From an uncultured Eubacteriales bacterium (GTDB lineage Bacteria > Bacillota > Clostridia > Oscillospirales > Oscillospiraceae): DNA of 8,210 bases. The DNA lies in the NCBI GenBank assembly GCA_900550585.1, contig URST01000084.1, positions 1 through 8,210 on the forward strand, written 5' to 3'. The notes below the pieces were generated by a model. That model saw only the letters and a program-made list of their open reading frames with translations, was not told the DNA's origin and made no database searches. Both the position numbers and the translations under genes were made by a program. Each line of letters opens with the position of its first letter. Position 1 is the first letter of the stretch. Positions 5,062-8,210 of the stretch are shown here, piece by piece.

Positions 5062-5105
5062 AAGCCGTCTCTCCATCCGGTACACCGGATGGAGAGACGG
5101 CTTTT
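5060..5105. terminator. Bidirectional terminator between convergent spoIIID and tex
   Basis: A perfect 21-bp stem (5060-5080 with 5085-5105) with a 4-nt TACA loop, flanked by AAAA on the left and TTTT on the right, so it can end transcription in both directions. Its left edge includes the last bases of the spoIIID TAA stop, and its right edge is 1 nt from the tex stop. Confidence 0.92.
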
Positions 5106-5106
5106 C

Positions 5107-7266
<2,160 letters not shown>

Positions 7267-7285
7267 AAAGGCTCCTTTCTGACAG

Positions 7286-7312
7286 CTTTGCCCGCGCACA
7301 GCGCGGGCAAAG
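7286..7312 (-). repeat. Perfect intercistronic hairpin just upstream of the tex ribosome site
   Basis: Arms 7286-7297 and 7301-7312 form a 12-bp GC-rich perfect stem with a 3-nt loop. In the minus-strand RNA it is followed by CTGTCAG and then the tex AAAGGAG, with no U-tract, so it is not a canonical terminator. It may protect the upstream message, cause partial termination or set tex expression relative to the DUF1846 gene. Confidence 0.65.
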
Positions 7313-7344
7313 GGGACATGTTCGGTATTTATCGGCTCCCGTGC

Positions 7345-8210
7345 TCACTTCTTGTGATACAGGGACTTGATCTCGTATTTCGGTTCGCAGCTGACGTTGA
7401 TGCCCAGCCGCTTGTAGAGCTTGGCGTCCTCCTCCGAGATGATGACGGAGAAGTGGGCATCGCAGCCCCGCAGCTTTTTCAGCTGCTCCTGCACCATGGC
7501 GGCCAACGGATTCGTCAGGCCGGAGATGGCCAGCGCGATCAGCACCTCGTCGGAGTGGAGCCGGGGATTGCGGTGGCCCAGATAATCGGTTTTCATGGCG
7601 CTGATAGGCTCGATGACGGAGGAGGGGATGAGGTCCAGCTTGTGGTCGATGCCCGCCATATGCTTCAGGGCGTTGAGCAGCAGCGCCGCCGACGCGCCCA
7701 GCAGGGGGGAGGTCTTGCCGGTAACGACACAGCCGTCCGGCAGCACCATGGCGCCGGCGGGCTTGCCGGTGAGCTCCGCCTTCTCCAGCGCTGCGCCCAC
7801 AGCGGGGCACAGCTCCGGCGTCACGCCGGCCTGCTGCATCACCAGCTCCAGCTTCCGCACCACGCACTCGTCGGCCTGACCCTTGACCCGCTCCACGCAC
7901 CCGGCGTAGTAGCGGCGCAGGATCTCCATGCGGCTGGCCTCCTGACAGGCGTCGTCGTCTACGATGGCGAAGCCTGCCATGTTCACGCCCATGTCCGTGG
8001 GGGACTTGTAGGGGCACTCGCCCTGGATCTTCCGGAACATGGCGGCCAGCACGGGGAAGATCTCCACGTCCCGGTTATAGTTGACGGTGGTGACGCCGTA
8101 GGCCTCCAGATGGAACGGGTCGATCATGTTCACATCGTTGAGGTCGGCAGTGGCGGCCTCATAGGCCAGGTTCACCGGGTGCTTCAGCGGCAGGTTCCAG
8201 ATGGGGAACG
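7345..8210 (-). CDS. DUF1846 (UPF0371) family protein, C-terminal 287 residues; N-terminus beyond window
   Basis: The C-terminal part of a DUF1846-family protein. The frame is open to the right edge of the window, and its start lies outside; full family members are about 490-500 residues. Recognisable segments: IWNLPLKHPVNLAYEAATADL at the cut end (close to the family sequence), DPFHLEAYGVTTVNYNRDVE, CPYKSPTDMGVNMAGF, PDGCVVTGKTSPLLGASAA, and the end HSDEVLIALAISGLTNP through INVSCEPKYEIKSLYHKK. No signal peptide or membrane segment is seen in this part. Structural-genomics structures exist for the family, but I know of no firmly established reaction, so none is assigned. It sits 78 nt upstream of tex on the same strand, and the two probably share a promoter outside the window. 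The link to Tex function is unknown. Confidence 0.92.
   Translation of the reverse strand, partial: FPIWNLPLKHPVNLAYEAATADLNDVNMIDPFHLEAYGVTTVNYNRDVEIFPVLAAMFRKIQGECPYKSPTDMGVNMAGFAIVDDDACQEASRMEILRRYYAGCVERVKGQADECVVRKLELVMQQAGVTPELCPAVGAALEKAELTGKPAGAMVLPDGCVVTGKTSPLLGASAALLLNALKHMAGIDHKLDLIPSSVIEPISAMKTDYLGHRNPRLHSDEVLIALAISGLTNPLAAMVQEQLKKLRGCDAHFSVIISEEDAKLYKRLGINVSCEPKYEIKSLYHKK

Noticed and set aside
4618..5085. Minus-strand 155-codon frame opposite spoIIID
   Set aside because: It runs through two strong hairpins and is antisense to a well-conserved sporulation gene.

Overview
The window looks like chromosomal DNA of a GC-rich, spore-forming member of the Clostridia, most likely an Oscillospiraceae-type gut bacterium. 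The grounds are a SpoIIID homologue (found in endospore formers), strong AGGAGG-type ribosome binding sites, low-GC sigma-A promoters set in GC-rich coding DNA, and the Firmicutes-type family content. No mobile element, CRISPR array, tRNA or rRNA was seen.

Left block (1-3738, minus strand): a polar amino-acid-type ABC importer operon read right to left. The order is lipoprotein substrate-binding protein (3583-2687), permease (2609-1878), ATPase (1878-1138), then an AbgB/ACY1L2-like M20 amidohydrolase (1123 to beyond the left edge). A good sigma-A promoter (TTGACT, 17 bp, TAGAGT) lies at 3665-3693, with an ARG-box-like element directly upstream at 3701-3718. The binding protein keeps the Arg that normally holds the ligand carboxylate but has Ala where the Asp that holds the ligand alpha-amino group is expected. 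With an amidohydrolase in the same operon, this suggests uptake and hydrolysis of an N-blocked amino acid or unusual dipeptide rather than a plain free amino acid.

Middle block (3739-5105): an intergenic stretch with an unexplained GC-rich hairpin is followed by a perfect-consensus promoter (3941-3969). The predicted RNA start runs almost directly into a strong intrinsic terminator (3979-4029). Behind it lies a 192-residue protein equal to the glutaminase domain of asparagine synthetase alone, with its N-terminal nucleophile and Asn-Gly-Glu motif altered. This looks like a pseudo-amidotransferase and is the most novel item here. It is followed by a 17-bp perfect hairpin and by spoIIID, which has a sigma-E-like promoter but no ordinary start codon at the conserved protein start.

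Right block (5060-8210): a perfect 21-bp bidirectional terminator separates spoIIID from the convergent minus-strand pair tex (7266-5107) and a DUF1846-family gene (7345 to beyond the right edge). A U-tract-less hairpin sits in the gap between those two.
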